In this document: piece after piece, positions 9,294 through 17,050 of the stretch
Numbering within the stretch: the stretch's first letter is position 1
Layout: each line of letters starts with the position of its first letter
Source: Luteipulveratus mongoliensis
GTDB lineage: Bacteria; Actinomycetota; Actinomycetes; Actinomycetales; Dermatophilaceae
Length of the DNA: 64,000 nucleotides
Direction of reading: 5' to 3'
Assembly: GCF_001190945.1 (NCBI RefSeq)
Contig: NZ_CP011112.1
Location: forward strand, 744,001 to 808,000
Position numbers and translations under genes: made by a program
Notes under the pieces: generated by a model
Database searches by the model: none
Seen by the model: only the letters and a program-made list of their open reading frames with translations
What the model was told of the DNA's origin: nothing

Positions 9294-9653
9294 CTACATG
9301 GGTGAGCGGTCGCCGATGTCGAGGAAGTCGTCGAGCCAGGAACGAAGCTCCTGCAAGGTCTCCTGGTCGACGCTCCCGGCGTGCTTGGTGATGCGACGCC
9401 GGTCGATCGTGCGGGGCTGCTCGGTCATGGCGAACCCGCCGTCCGCCGTCAGACCGGGCACGCCTCCCAGCCGGACATGGTTCGGCAGGCCTCGGTCACG
9501 GGTGGTGATCGGCACCACGATCACGACGTTGGGGATGCTGGCGAGGTAATCGGTGCTGGAGACGATCACAGCCGGCCGGTGGCCGCTCTGCTCTGAGCCG
9601 ACGACAGGACTGAGATTGACCCACACGATCTGACCGCAGAAGAGGTCAGGCAC
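9294..9653 (-). CDS. mazF: MazF-family (PemK-like) mRNA interferase toxin
   Basis: A 119-residue toxin starting at GTG 9653 (VPDLFCGQIVWVNLSPVVGSEQ). It has the PemK/MazF barrel motifs: GQIVWVNLSPVVGSEQSGHRPAVIVSS and IVVPITTRDRG. These enzymes cleave mRNA or other RNA at short sequences. It overlaps the end of the antitoxin gene by 8 bases, the standard antitoxin-first order. A longer reading from an upstream ATG (9680) would run inside the antitoxin gene and is less likely. Confidence 0.88.
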   Translation of the reverse strand: MPDLFCGQIVWVNLSPVVGSEQSGHRPAVIVSSTDYLASIPNVVIVVPITTRDRGLPNHVRLGGVPGLTADGGFAMTEQPRTIDRRRITKHAGSVDQETLQELRSWLDDFLDIGDRSPM

Positions 9654-9885
9654 CGTCCAGCCCGTCTTCGCCGGTGGCATCCCACGCGGCGGTCTCAGCG
9701 TGGTAGTCGTCGTCCGGCGACAGGGCCGCGTAGCTGGCACGAACCGCAGCAAAGCGCTGCGCGCGGTCGTGCTCGTCCAGGAGACGTTCGAGCAGCGCAG
9801 CAGGCGTCACACCCTGTGCGCGGGCGCGCTCGTTGATGCGGTCGCGTGCGTGCGGTGTGACCTTGATGGTGGTGGTTGCTGCCAT
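9646..9885 (-). CDS. Ribbon-helix-helix antitoxin of the MazF pair
   Basis: A 79-residue protein (MAATTTIKVTPHARDRINERARAQGVTPAALLERLLDEH). The N-terminal beta strand TTIKVTPHARDRI and following two helices form a DNA-binding RHH; the acidic C-terminus (SPDDDYHAETAAWD...GEDGLDGA) should wrap the toxin. Start ATG 9885. Just upstream are the palindromes TACGTA/GTATAC (about 9917-9926 on the plus strand), a possible autoregulatory site. Confidence 0.85.
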   Translation of the reverse strand: MAATTTIKVTPHARDRINERARAQGVTPAALLERLLDEHDRAQRFAAVRASYAALSPDDDYHAETAAWDATGEDGLDGA

Positions 9886-9991
9886 GTCACCAGCGTATCC
9901 CGCACGGTGACCGATTGGTATACGTAACTCGCTACGCTTTCGTAGTCGGCGGCCGTGGCGCCTGCGGTCTCTGGACGACCGAGGTTCGCTC

Positions 9992-10067
9992 GCGCAAAGT
10001 GACTCGCTACCTCGTGGATGCCTCCCCTCGATGGGGGTCACCTGAGAGGTGGCGAGTCACTTTGCGC
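9992..10067. repeat. Long hairpin repeat, family A copy 1
   Basis: GCGCAAAGTGACTCGC (9992-10007) is a perfect inverted repeat of 10052-10067. An inner ACCTC/GAGGT pair (10009-10013, 10046-10050) extends the stem. The same arm GCAAAGTGACTCGC occurs at 36046-36117. It lies 73 nt past the stop of the XRE gene (minus strand), so it may terminate that transcript. Confidence 0.85.
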
Positions 10068-10140
10068 CTGCAACGGTGGCTGTGGGTCGCCGCGGCGCGC
10101 GGCGACCGGCGACCCGCTGGCGCTGGCCGCGCGGCAAGGG

Positions 10141-10968
10141 TTAGCTGCGGGCGAGGAGCTCGAGGGCGTCGGCGGCCGGCGTACCGGGCTCGGCGTGATA
10201 GATCCCGACACGGTGGGTGCTGTCGGACATGCTCAGCACCTCGTACGCGACGTCGATCCGACCGACCAGCGGGTGCTGGAACCGCTTCACGCCAAACCCG
10301 CAGTCCTGCACCAGGTGCTTGGCCCACAGCTTGGCGAACTCGTCGCTCTTCTGGCACAGCTCGCCCACGAGCGCGGTCATGTTGGGGTCATCCGGGTTGT
10401 TGCTCGAGGAGAAGCGCAGGAACGCGACCATGTCCTTGGCGATCTGAGCCGCGTCGACATAGAGGTCGTGGCCGTCCGGCTCGAGGAAGAACATCTTGAT
10501 CAGGTTGGGTCGGCAGTGCTTCTGCTGCGGGTGCTCGAAGGACGTCTGGAGCCCAACCAGCTTGTGTCCCAACGGATTCCACGCGAGCACGTCGTTGCAG
10601 TGGTCCAGGATCACGGCCGGGTTGGACATCGACATGATCATCGCGACCGTCTCCGGCCGCGCCACGGTCGGCTTGGGGCGCCTCGGCACCCGACCCGGCT
10701 CCGGATGGGCCAGGCGGCGCAGGTGCTCGTGCTCCTGAGGGTTGAGCGACAGAGCGCGCGCGAGTGAGTCGATGACGCCGTCAGACGCATTGTGTGAGGC
10801 GGACTGCTCGAGGCGCGTGTAGTAGGTCGGGCTGACGCCCGCGAGCTGAGCGATCTCCTCGCGACGGAGGCCGGGGACCCGGCGCGCGCCGTACGACACC
10901 AGGCCCGCCTCTTCGGGACTGATCGCGGCGCGACGGATCTTCAGGAACTCACCCAGCTCGGTCGTCAT
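10141..10968 (-). CDS. XRE-family regulator with MmyB-like ligand domain
   Basis: A 275-residue repressor/activator. The N-terminal HTH (about 8-75) includes GLRREEIAQLAGVSPTYYTRLEQ. The rest (about 100-270) matches the MmyB-like transcription regulator ligand-binding domain, with AVILDHCNDVLAWNPLGHKL and a C-terminal VGRIDVAYEVLSMSDSTHRVGIYHAEPGTPAADAL. Some members of this group bind small hydrophobic ligands. It diverges from an MFS exporter that it probably controls (operator candidate at 11055-11072). ATG 10977 is an alternative start. Confidence 0.88.
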   Translation of the reverse strand: MTTELGEFLKIRRAAISPEEAGLVSYGARRVPGLRREEIAQLAGVSPTYYTRLEQSASHNASDGVIDSLARALSLNPQEHEHLRRLAHPEPGRVPRRPKPTVARPETVAMIMSMSNPAVILDHCNDVLAWNPLGHKLVGLQTSFEHPQQKHCRPNLIKMFFLEPDGHDLYVDAAQIAKDMVAFLRFSSSNNPDDPNMTALVGELCQKSDEFAKLWAKHLVQDCGFGVKRFQHPLVGRIDVAYEVLSMSDSTHRVGIYHAEPGTPAADALELLARS

Positions 10969-11054
10969 GACAGCCATTGTGCGCCAGGGCTTCCCCGCCA
11001 GCCTGACCCTGTCAGTGATACCCAGCCCGGGGGTAGGCAGCGCAGGGGTCTGGT

Positions 11055-11072
11055 TGGTCCGTCCCAGGACCA
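11055..11072. promoter_or_regulatory. Candidate operator TGGTCC-N6-GGACCA
   Basis: A perfect inverted repeat with 6-bp arms, TGGTCC at 11055-11060 and GGACCA at 11067-11072, in the XRE/MFS divergent intergenic region. Its position between the two starts suits control of both genes by the XRE protein. No binding data; inferred from symmetry and placement. Confidence 0.5.
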
Positions 11073-11128
11073 CGAGGTTAGGACTCGGCCCGAACAGGGC
11101 CGACTCCGTACGACACAAGGGGCACCTG

Positions 11129-12562
11129 GTGACCACCACCCACACACCCGTCGAGGCACCGACCTCGATGACCAGACGACAGCTGCTGGTGCTCGGCCTG
11201 CTGCTGGCCTCCCAGTTCATGCTCGCCGTCGACTTCTCGATCCTGAACGTCGCCCTCCCGACCGTCGGCGCCGGCCTCGGCTTCTCCGACGCCAACCTGC
11301 AGTGGATCGCGACCGCATTCGCGCTGTGCGCGGCCGGCTTCACCCTGCTGCTCGGCCGGATCGGCGACTACGTCGGTCGCCGCCGGATGTTCCTCATCGG
11401 CATGGCCGCCCTCGGCATCGCCTCGCTCGTCGGCGGTCTCGCGACCAACCCGACGATGCTTCTGACCGCCCGCGTCGCACAGGGCCTGGCCACCGCTGCC
11501 GTCACGCCGGCGGGACTGTCGCTCCTCACCACGTCCTTCCCCGAAGGCCCGCTGCGCGCGAAGGCGCTCGGCCTGAACAGCGTGATGATGTCGACCGGCT
11601 TCACGGCCGGAGCCATCCTCGGCGGCGTCCTCACCGACCTGCTCAGCTGGCGCTGGGCGTTCCTGGTCAACGTCCCGGTGGCCGCCCTGGTCGTCGGGCT
11701 CGCACCGTTCCTGCTGCGCGACACGGCCGGCCGCGAGCGCTCGCGCCTCGACATCCCGGGCTCGATCCTCGTCACCACGGGTCTCCTGGCCCTGGTGTAC
11801 GGCGTCACGCGGGCCGGCGAGGAAGGCGTCACCGACCCGTGGGCCGGCTTGTCAGTCCTGGTCGCCGTCGTCCTGATCGCGTTGTTCTGGCGGGCGGAGG
11901 GTCGTCACTCGCACCCGCTCGTGCCGACGTCGATCCTGACCCGTCGCACCATCGGCTGGGGCAACATCGCCGGCTTCATCACGTTCTCGATGGAGAGCTC
12001 GCTGGTCATCCTGCTGACGATGTACCTCCAGCACGTCCTGCACCTCAACCCGCTGCAGACCGGTCTGATGCTCGGGGCCATGGGTCTGGGAGCGATCATC
12101 GGCGGAGCTGCAGGTCCGCGCCTGATCCAGGCGTTCGGCGTACGACGGACGCTGGCTGGGGGTCTCCTCGTCCAGGCGGCCTTCACGGTGGTTCTCGTCG
12201 CACTCGGCCCGTCGAACGGCTGGCTGTGGCTGCTGGCCATCACCACGTTCCTCGGAGCCATCGGCCACGTCGCGGTGATCGTCGGCTTCATGGTGGCGGC
12301 GACCTCGGGTCTGCCGGACCACGAGCAGGGACTGGCCACCGGTCTCGCGACGATGACGCAGCAGGTCGGTGTCGCGATGGGCGTACCGATCATGAGCGCG
12401 GTCGTGACCGCGGTCGGCTCGTTCGAGGACCTGTCGGCGCTGCGGATCGCCATCGGTGTGGATGCTGCGGTCGTGCTCGTCGCGGCCCTGCTGGTGGCCA
12501 CGCAGCTGCGGTCGACCAAGCCCGCCTCGGCGGCTGAAGAGCTGGTCCCCGCCCACGCCTGA
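11129..12562 (+). CDS. DHA2-type MFS exporter under XRE control
   Basis: A 477-residue, about 14-helix transporter. TM1 carries LASQFMLAVDFSILNVALPTV; motif A is GRIGDYVGRRRMF; motif C-like segments follow (FTAGAILGGVLTDLLSWRW). Proton-driven drug export is the likely role. GTG 11129 has a good Shine-Dalgarno (AAGGGG at 11117-11122); ATG 11168 is the alternative. It is transcribed divergently from the XRE regulator and followed by two hairpins (12567-12630 and 12694-12732). Confidence 0.88.
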   Translation: MTTTHTPVEAPTSMTRRQLLVLGLLLASQFMLAVDFSILNVALPTVGAGLGFSDANLQWIATAFALCAAGFTLLLGRIGDYVGRRRMFLIGMAALGIASLVGGLATNPTMLLTARVAQGLATAAVTPAGLSLLTTSFPEGPLRAKALGLNSVMMSTGFTAGAILGGVLTDLLSWRWAFLVNVPVAALVVGLAPFLLRDTAGRERSRLDIPGSILVTTGLLALVYGVTRAGEEGVTDPWAGLSVLVAVVLIALFWRAEGRHSHPLVPTSILTRRTIGWGNIAGFITFSMESSLVILLTMYLQHVLHLNPLQTGLMLGAMGLGAIIGGAAGPRLIQAFGVRRTLAGGLLVQAAFTVVLVALGPSNGWLWLLAITTFLGAIGHVAVIVGFMVAATSGLPDHEQGLATGLATMTQQVGVAMGVPIMSAVVTAVGSFEDLSALRIAIGVDAAVVLVAALLVATQLRSTKPASAAEELVPAHA

Positions 12563-12566
12563 ACCT

Positions 12567-12630
12567 GGCCGATAGTGCAAGCCGCGTCGCTTCCCGAAAC
12601 TGGGTAGCGACGCGGCTTGCACTGTCGGCC
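12567..12630. repeat. Long hairpin repeat, family B, intact copy
   Basis: A 25-bp arm starting GGCCGATAGTGCAAGCC (12567-12591) pairs with 12606-12630 with one mismatch. It begins 5 nt after the MFS stop, so it probably acts as a terminator. The same stem sequence recurs at 32821-34051, where IS30 splits its loop. Confidence 0.88.
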
Positions 12631-12693
12631 CAGAGCGTTCGACGCGGTGTCAGACGCACCGAGATCCCTGTCAGACCGCGGAATCTCGCGGCT

Positions 12694-12732
12694 GACAACA
12701 CCCCTCGCGGCCCGGTCGCGAGGGGTGTTGTC
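12694..12732. terminator. Perfect 16-bp hairpin upstream of the M15-like genes
   Basis: GACAACACCCCTCGCG (12694-12709) pairs perfectly with 12717-12732 around a 7-nt loop. It lies about 100 bp before the ATG at 12836. It could be a second terminator for the MFS gene or a leader attenuator of the downstream gene. Confidence 0.65.
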
Positions 12733-12835
12733 GTGTCAGGTGTCGTCAGCCGATCCGCGACCCTGCCGGACACCGGGTGCGGCGATCCACGGTGGTGGTC
12801 ATCACGAGATCGCTACCAACCACCTGGAGTAACCG

Positions 12836-13699
12836 ATGAAGACGATTCTGGCCGGAGCCGCACTGGCGGCCGTCGCCGTTGCCATTCCCGTCGCGTCCGA
12901 CGCGGCGCAGATCCACGGGTCCGGGAGCGCGACCAAGGCCGCGCCGACCGCCCTTGCGAGCGTCAACATGGAGGCCGTCCTCAAGGCCGCCCAGATCGAC
13001 CCGCGCCGCGCCGACGACACGCTCACGCCAGGTGCGAAGAGCAGTGTGTTGGCCGTCGAGCAGGCGCTGCAGGCGAAGGGGCTGCTCGACAAGAAGTGGG
13101 TCGACGGCTACTTCGGCACCACGACGGTGAAGGCGTACACCGAGTTCCAGAAGTCGATCGGTTACAAGGGCCTCGCCGCGAACGGCGTGCCCGGCAAGTC
13201 GTCGCTGGCCAAGCTTGGTGACAAGCGCTTCACCGTCAACCACGCGCTCACACCGGGTGCCCGGGTGACGTTCCGCGGCGCGACGGTCAACACCCGCACC
13301 AAGGCCATGCTCGTCAAGACCGAGCAGCTGCTCGGCCGCAAGCTGGTCCTCGAGCAGGGTTCGTACAACCCGGGCGGCGACCCGACCTCCGCCGGCACGC
13401 ACGACGGTGGCGGAGTCGTCGACATCTCGGTCAAGGGCCTGGACGCCAAGGGCAAGAACACGCTCGTACGCACGCTCCGGACCGTCGGCTTCGCCGCCTG
13501 GTCGCGTACGCCAAGCCAGGGCGACTGGCCCTTCCACGTCCACGCGGCCGCCATCAACGACCCCGACCTGTCCAGCCAGGCCCAGCACCAGACGGGCGAC
13601 TACTACCTCGGCAAGAACGGTCTCGCCAACGGGGCGAAGGACGACGGACCGAAGGTCAACCCGATCCAGACCTGGGAAGAGTTCCAGCGTCAGTCCTGA
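12836..13699 (+). CDS. Secreted peptidoglycan-binding, M15-like peptidase protein (copy 1)
   Basis: A 287-residue secreted protein. It has a signal peptide (1-23, MKTILAGAALAAVAVAIPVA), a PG_binding_1-like repeat (about 42-125, with KKWVDGYFGTTTVKAYTEFQKS), and a C-terminal domain with zinc-ligand spacing of M15 peptidases: H189-x6-D196 in SAGTHDGGGVVDIS and H234-x-H236 in WPFHVHAA. M15 enzymes are D,D- or L,D-carboxypeptidases/endopeptidases of the cell wall. It is about 44 bp upstream of a paralogue in the same orientation. Metal ligands are inferred by pattern; substrate is not known. Confidence 0.8.
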   Translation: MKTILAGAALAAVAVAIPVASDAAQIHGSGSATKAAPTALASVNMEAVLKAAQIDPRRADDTLTPGAKSSVLAVEQALQAKGLLDKKWVDGYFGTTTVKAYTEFQKSIGYKGLAANGVPGKSSLAKLGDKRFTVNHALTPGARVTFRGATVNTRTKAMLVKTEQLLGRKLVLEQGSYNPGGDPTSAGTHDGGGVVDISVKGLDAKGKNTLVRTLRTVGFAAWSRTPSQGDWPFHVHAAAINDPDLSSQAQHQTGDYYLGKNGLANGAKDDGPKVNPIQTWEEFQRQS

Positions 13700-13741
13700 C
13701 GCGAATCCGCGACCACCACACCACCACGAAGGAGTACGACC

Positions 13742-14572
13742 ATGCGCACCACCGCCAAGATCCTGACCACGGCAGGTATCTCCACCGCTCTCCTCGCCGG
13801 AGGCATCGGAGTGGCCAGCCAGCAGGCCGACGCGGCCAAGGGCACCAGCGTCAACATGGAGGCCGTCGTCAAGGCCGCTCAGTGGGATCCCTACAAGAGC
13901 GACCAGTCGATGACCCCGGGCGCCAAGGACAGCGTCAAGGCTGTCGAGTCCGCCCTGGCCGCCAAGGGGCTGCTGTCCAAGAAGTACGTCGACGGGCACT
14001 ACGGCACGACGACCGTGACGGCGTACGCGAAGTTCCAGAAGTCGCTCGGCTACTCCGGTCTGGACGCGACCGGCCTGCCCGGCAAGGGCTCGCTCACCCA
14101 GCTCGGCAAGGGTCGCTACTCGCTGGACCACACGATCTCCGTGGGCGGCAAGACGACGATGGACGGCAAGACCGTCAACACGCGTACGGCCGCGATGGTG
14201 AAGGCCGCGGAGAAGAAGGGCGGCCTCAACCTCGTCCTGACGCAGGGTGAGTACAACCCGGGCGGCGTCGACGCGTCGGCCGGCACGCACGACGGTGGCG
14301 GCGCGATCGACATCTCGGTCAACAACCTGAACAGCCGCAGCGCAGCGGTCAAGGCGCTGCGCCAGGTCGGCTTCGCCGCCTGGGAGCGGACGCCGGCTCA
14401 GGGCTTCGACCCGCACATCCACGCGGTGGCGATCAGCGACACGGACATGGCTCCGGGCGCGCAGGCCCAGATCGGCGACTACTACAAGGGCCTCAACGGT
14501 CTGGCCGGTCACGGCGAGGACAACGGCCCGAAGGTCAAGAAGGTGACCTTCGAGGAGTACCAGCGCGGCTGA
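13742..14572 (+). CDS. Secreted peptidoglycan-binding, M15-like peptidase protein (copy 2)
   Basis: A 276-residue paralogue of the preceding gene, with the same order: signal peptide (1-32), PG_binding_1-like region (about 36-118, with KKYVDGHYGTTTVTAYAKFQKS) and the M15-like part, H183-x6-D190 in SAGTHDGGGAIDIS and H225-x-H227 in DPHIHAVA. ATG 13742 follows GAAGGAG. Tandem duplication of a cell-wall enzyme. Hairpins at 14581-14667 probably end the transcript. Confidence 0.8.
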   Translation: MRTTAKILTTAGISTALLAGGIGVASQQADAAKGTSVNMEAVVKAAQWDPYKSDQSMTPGAKDSVKAVESALAAKGLLSKKYVDGHYGTTTVTAYAKFQKSLGYSGLDATGLPGKGSLTQLGKGRYSLDHTISVGGKTTMDGKTVNTRTAAMVKAAEKKGGLNLVLTQGEYNPGGVDASAGTHDGGGAIDISVNNLNSRSAAVKALRQVGFAAWERTPAQGFDPHIHAVAISDTDMAPGAQAQIGDYYKGLNGLAGHGEDNGPKVKKVTFEEYQRG

Positions 14573-14580
14573 CACGACTC

Positions 14581-14667
14581 GGTCGTACGCGCGGACGCCT
14601 CCCCGGCTGCGCGTGCGACCGGCGAGAACCGTACGGCGTGGGTGGCCAGACCACCTGCGCCGTACGG
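14581..14667 (+). terminator. Two successive hairpins ending the M15-like operon
   Basis: Hairpin one pairs GGTCGTACGCGC (14581-14592) with 14609-14620, one wobble. Hairpin two pairs CCGTACGGCGTGGGTGG (14629-14645) with 14651-14667 around a 5-nt loop with one mismatched pair of bases. Neither has a clear T-tract, normal for actinomycetes. Confidence 0.7.
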
Positions 14668-14825
14668 CTGCCTGGACCTCGGAACCAGGCTCACCCGAGC
14701 CGAGTCCGAGCGCGGTACAGGTCGTGACTTCCTAGCCGCCAGAGGCGTTCTGCCGGTTGGTATGGTCGCGCCGTCGCACCCGCGCCGGGCCACGGCTCGG
14801 GACGCCAGGGAGGGAGTCCGGACGT

Positions 14826-15806
14826 ATGTCCGACGAGTCATTGGTCAGTCGGAACGAGGCCATCGAGAGCTTCGCCGCGGCGCTCGCAGAGCTCCGGGAG
14901 TCGGTGGGCAAGCCGTCGTTCCGCGCCATGTCGGGCCGCTCCGGATGCATCTCGCACACCACGTTGCACGAGGCGATGCAGGGCAACCGGCTGCCGACCT
15001 GGGAGACCACGGTCGAGTTCGTCAAGGCCTGCGACGGCGACCCCGAGGACTACCGCGAGCGCTGGTCTGCCGCCGACCGCATCGTCAACCCTGCACCGCC
15101 CGTCGAGGACTTCTCCTCGGAGGCGCCTACGCCTCCCGTTGGGCAGCCGGCCGTGCCGTCGTACGCCGGAGCGCCCGTCTCGCAGCCATCCGCCGGTCAG
15201 GCGTCGCCCGGGGGAGCGGCCCCGGTGACCGTCACGAGCGGCGGTGGCCCTCGTGGCCGACGAAAAGTTGCGCTGGCCGCAGCGATCGCTGTGGTTGTGG
15301 CCGGCGGCGGCGTCGCTGCCTGGAAGCTCACGGGCGACGAGGGCGCGAAGGACAAGGTCTCTGCTTCGGCACAGCTCGAGCAGCCGAACCGAACACCGAC
15401 CACGTGTCCCATCACCCAGACCAACCCGCCGCCCGCGGACCCGGCTTACCCAGGCGACGGTGCGAAGTTCGTCACGGACCTCACCTACAAGGACTGCAGC
15501 AACGTCAGCCCGCGCCTGACCTTCAAGAAAGTCTGGCGGATGCGCAACGCCGGCACCGTGGACTGGAAGGACCGGACACTGCAGCGTCTCGACCTCCCGC
15601 AGCGCATCACCGACTGCCAGACGGTCGAACGGATCTCGATCCCCGACACCAAGGCCGGTCAAACCGTCGACATCAAGGTCGAGGTCCGGGCACCCAGCAA
15701 GCCCGGTGAGTGCGTCGTGCGCTGGCGGATGAAGGACGACAAGGACCGCGTCGCGTTCCCGGGCGGGCGGCCGCTCTTCTTCCAGGTGCACGTCCGCGGG
15801 AAGTGA
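14826..15806 (+). CDS. Membrane-tethered XRE protein with NBR1-Ig-like extracytoplasmic domain
   Basis: A 326-residue bitopic protein. Residues 1-80 resemble an actinobacterial XRE-type HTH (FRAMSGRSGCISHTTLHEAMQG...LPTWETTVEFVKAC). A Pro/Ala/Gly-rich linker follows, then one membrane helix (about 147-167, after the basic stop GPRGRRK). The outer part (about 215-325) matches the NBR1 central Ig-like domain: VWRMRNAGTVDWKD, DTKAGQTVDIKVEVRAP and CVVRWRMKDD. Such HTH-TM-NBR1 proteins are known in Actinobacteria but have no assigned function; DNA or protein binding inside and wall or ligand binding outside are inferences. The Shine-Dalgarno is GGGAGGGAG. Confidence 0.8.
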   Translation: MSDESLVSRNEAIESFAAALAELRESVGKPSFRAMSGRSGCISHTTLHEAMQGNRLPTWETTVEFVKACDGDPEDYRERWSAADRIVNPAPPVEDFSSEAPTPPVGQPAVPSYAGAPVSQPSAGQASPGGAAPVTVTSGGGPRGRRKVALAAAIAVVVAGGGVAAWKLTGDEGAKDKVSASAQLEQPNRTPTTCPITQTNPPPADPAYPGDGAKFVTDLTYKDCSNVSPRLTFKKVWRMRNAGTVDWKDRTLQRLDLPQRITDCQTVERISIPDTKAGQTVDIKVEVRAPSKPGECVVRWRMKDDKDRVAFPGGRPLFFQVHVRGK

Positions 15807-15852
15807 GCCCCCGGCGTACACCTGCCTGAGGTCGCCGCGCGACGATGGGGGT

Positions 15853-16896
15853 ATGACGTTGCACGCCGATGACTACCAGGCCGACCGCTCCCGCTACGAC
15901 TCGATGACCTACCGCCGCTGTGGACGCAGCGGCCTCGACCTGCCGGCGATCTCGCTGGGCCTATGGCACAACTTCGGCGGCGACGTGCCGTTGGAGAAGC
16001 AGCGGGCCACCTTGCGGCGGGCGTTCGACCGCGGCGTCACGCACTTCGACCTGGCCAACAACTACGGCCCGCCGTACGGCTCGGCCGAGCGCAACTTCGG
16101 CGCGATCTTCGCGCAGGACTTCCGGCGCTATCGCGACGAGCTGATCCTGTCGACCAAGGCGGGCTACGACATGTGGCCGGGGCCCTACGGCCAGGGCGGC
16201 GGCTCGCGCAAGTACGTCCTGTCCTCGCTCGATCAGTCGCTGCAGCGGATGGGCGTCGACTACGTCGACATCTTCTACAGCCACCGCTTCGACGAGACGA
16301 CGCCGCTGGAGGAGACCCTCGGCGCGCTCGACACGGCCGTGCGTCAGGGCAAGGCGCTGTACGTCGGCATCTCGTCCTACTCCGGCACCCGCACCCGGGA
16401 GGCCATCGAGATCCTCCGTGAGCTCGGCACGCCACTGCTGATCCACCAGCCGTCGTACTCGATGCTGAACCGCTGGGTCGAGGAGGACCTGCTCGACGTG
16501 CTGGGTGATGAGGGCGTGGGCTGTATCGCGTTCTCGCCGCTTGCCCAGGGCATGCTCACTGACAAGTACCTCAACGGCATTCCCGCGAATTCCCGTGCTG
16601 CACAAGGGAAGTCGCTGGACCCGAAGCTCCTCGATGAGAAGGCGCTGACACACGTACGCGCGCTCAACGAGATCGCGCAGAAGCGCGGCCAGTCGTTGGC
16701 GCAGCTCGCGCTCGCCTGGTTGCTGAAGGACTTGCGCGTGACGTCCGTGCTGATCGGCGCATCGAGCGTCGAGCAGCTCGACAACAGTCTGGGCGCGCTC
16801 GAGCAGCTGGAGTTCAGCGACGACGAGCTGAAGGCGATCGATCAGCACGCGGTCGACGCCGGCATCAACCTCTGGCACAACTCCTCCGACGCCTGA
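15853..16896 (+). CDS. mgrA: Aldo/keto reductase, L-glyceraldehyde 3-phosphate reductase type
   Basis: A 347-residue NADPH-dependent reductase of the AKR14 (YghZ/GpR) group by length and N-terminus (YRRCGRSGLDLPAISLGLWHNFG). The catalytic tetrad is D66, Y71, K102 and H144; the NADPH site includes SSVEQL near residue 300. E. coli YghZ reduces L-glyceraldehyde 3-phosphate and methylglyoxal, so detoxification is the likely role. Start ATG 15853. A palindromic repeat array starts 13 bp after the stop. Confidence 0.85.
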   Translation: MTLHADDYQADRSRYDSMTYRRCGRSGLDLPAISLGLWHNFGGDVPLEKQRATLRRAFDRGVTHFDLANNYGPPYGSAERNFGAIFAQDFRRYRDELILSTKAGYDMWPGPYGQGGGSRKYVLSSLDQSLQRMGVDYVDIFYSHRFDETTPLEETLGALDTAVRQGKALYVGISSYSGTRTREAIEILRELGTPLLIHQPSYSMLNRWVEEDLLDVLGDEGVGCIAFSPLAQGMLTDKYLNGIPANSRAAQGKSLDPKLLDEKALTHVRALNEIAQKRGQSLAQLALAWLLKDLRVTSVLIGASSVEQLDNSLGALEQLEFSDDELKAIDQHAVDAGINLWHNSSDA

Positions 16897-16908
16897 CCCG
16901 CCACCGCC

Positions 16909-17050
16909 GGTCGAGTAGCCGGAGCGCTAGCGGAGGCGTATCGAGACCTGGTGACCGCGTGCGGCTGGTCTCGATACGGCTCGCCCTAAGGGCTCGCCTA
17001 CTCGACCGGCGATGGGGGACGTTGGTTGGTCGAGTAGCCGGAGCGCTAGC
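16909..17050. repeat. Tandem palindromic repeat array, left part
   Basis: Unit 1 covers 16909-17007: GGTCGAGTAGCC...TATCGAGACC, spacer, GGTCTCGATACGG...CTACTCGACC. Unit 2 begins at 17028, exactly 119 bp later, and is interrupted after GCGCTAGC at 17050 by the IS481 element. The array continues at 18171. Confidence 0.92.

Noticed and set aside
12746-14575. A 609-codon reverse frame across both M15-like genes
   Set aside because: Shadow of two real genes with signal peptides and motifs; repeats in it mirror their duplication.
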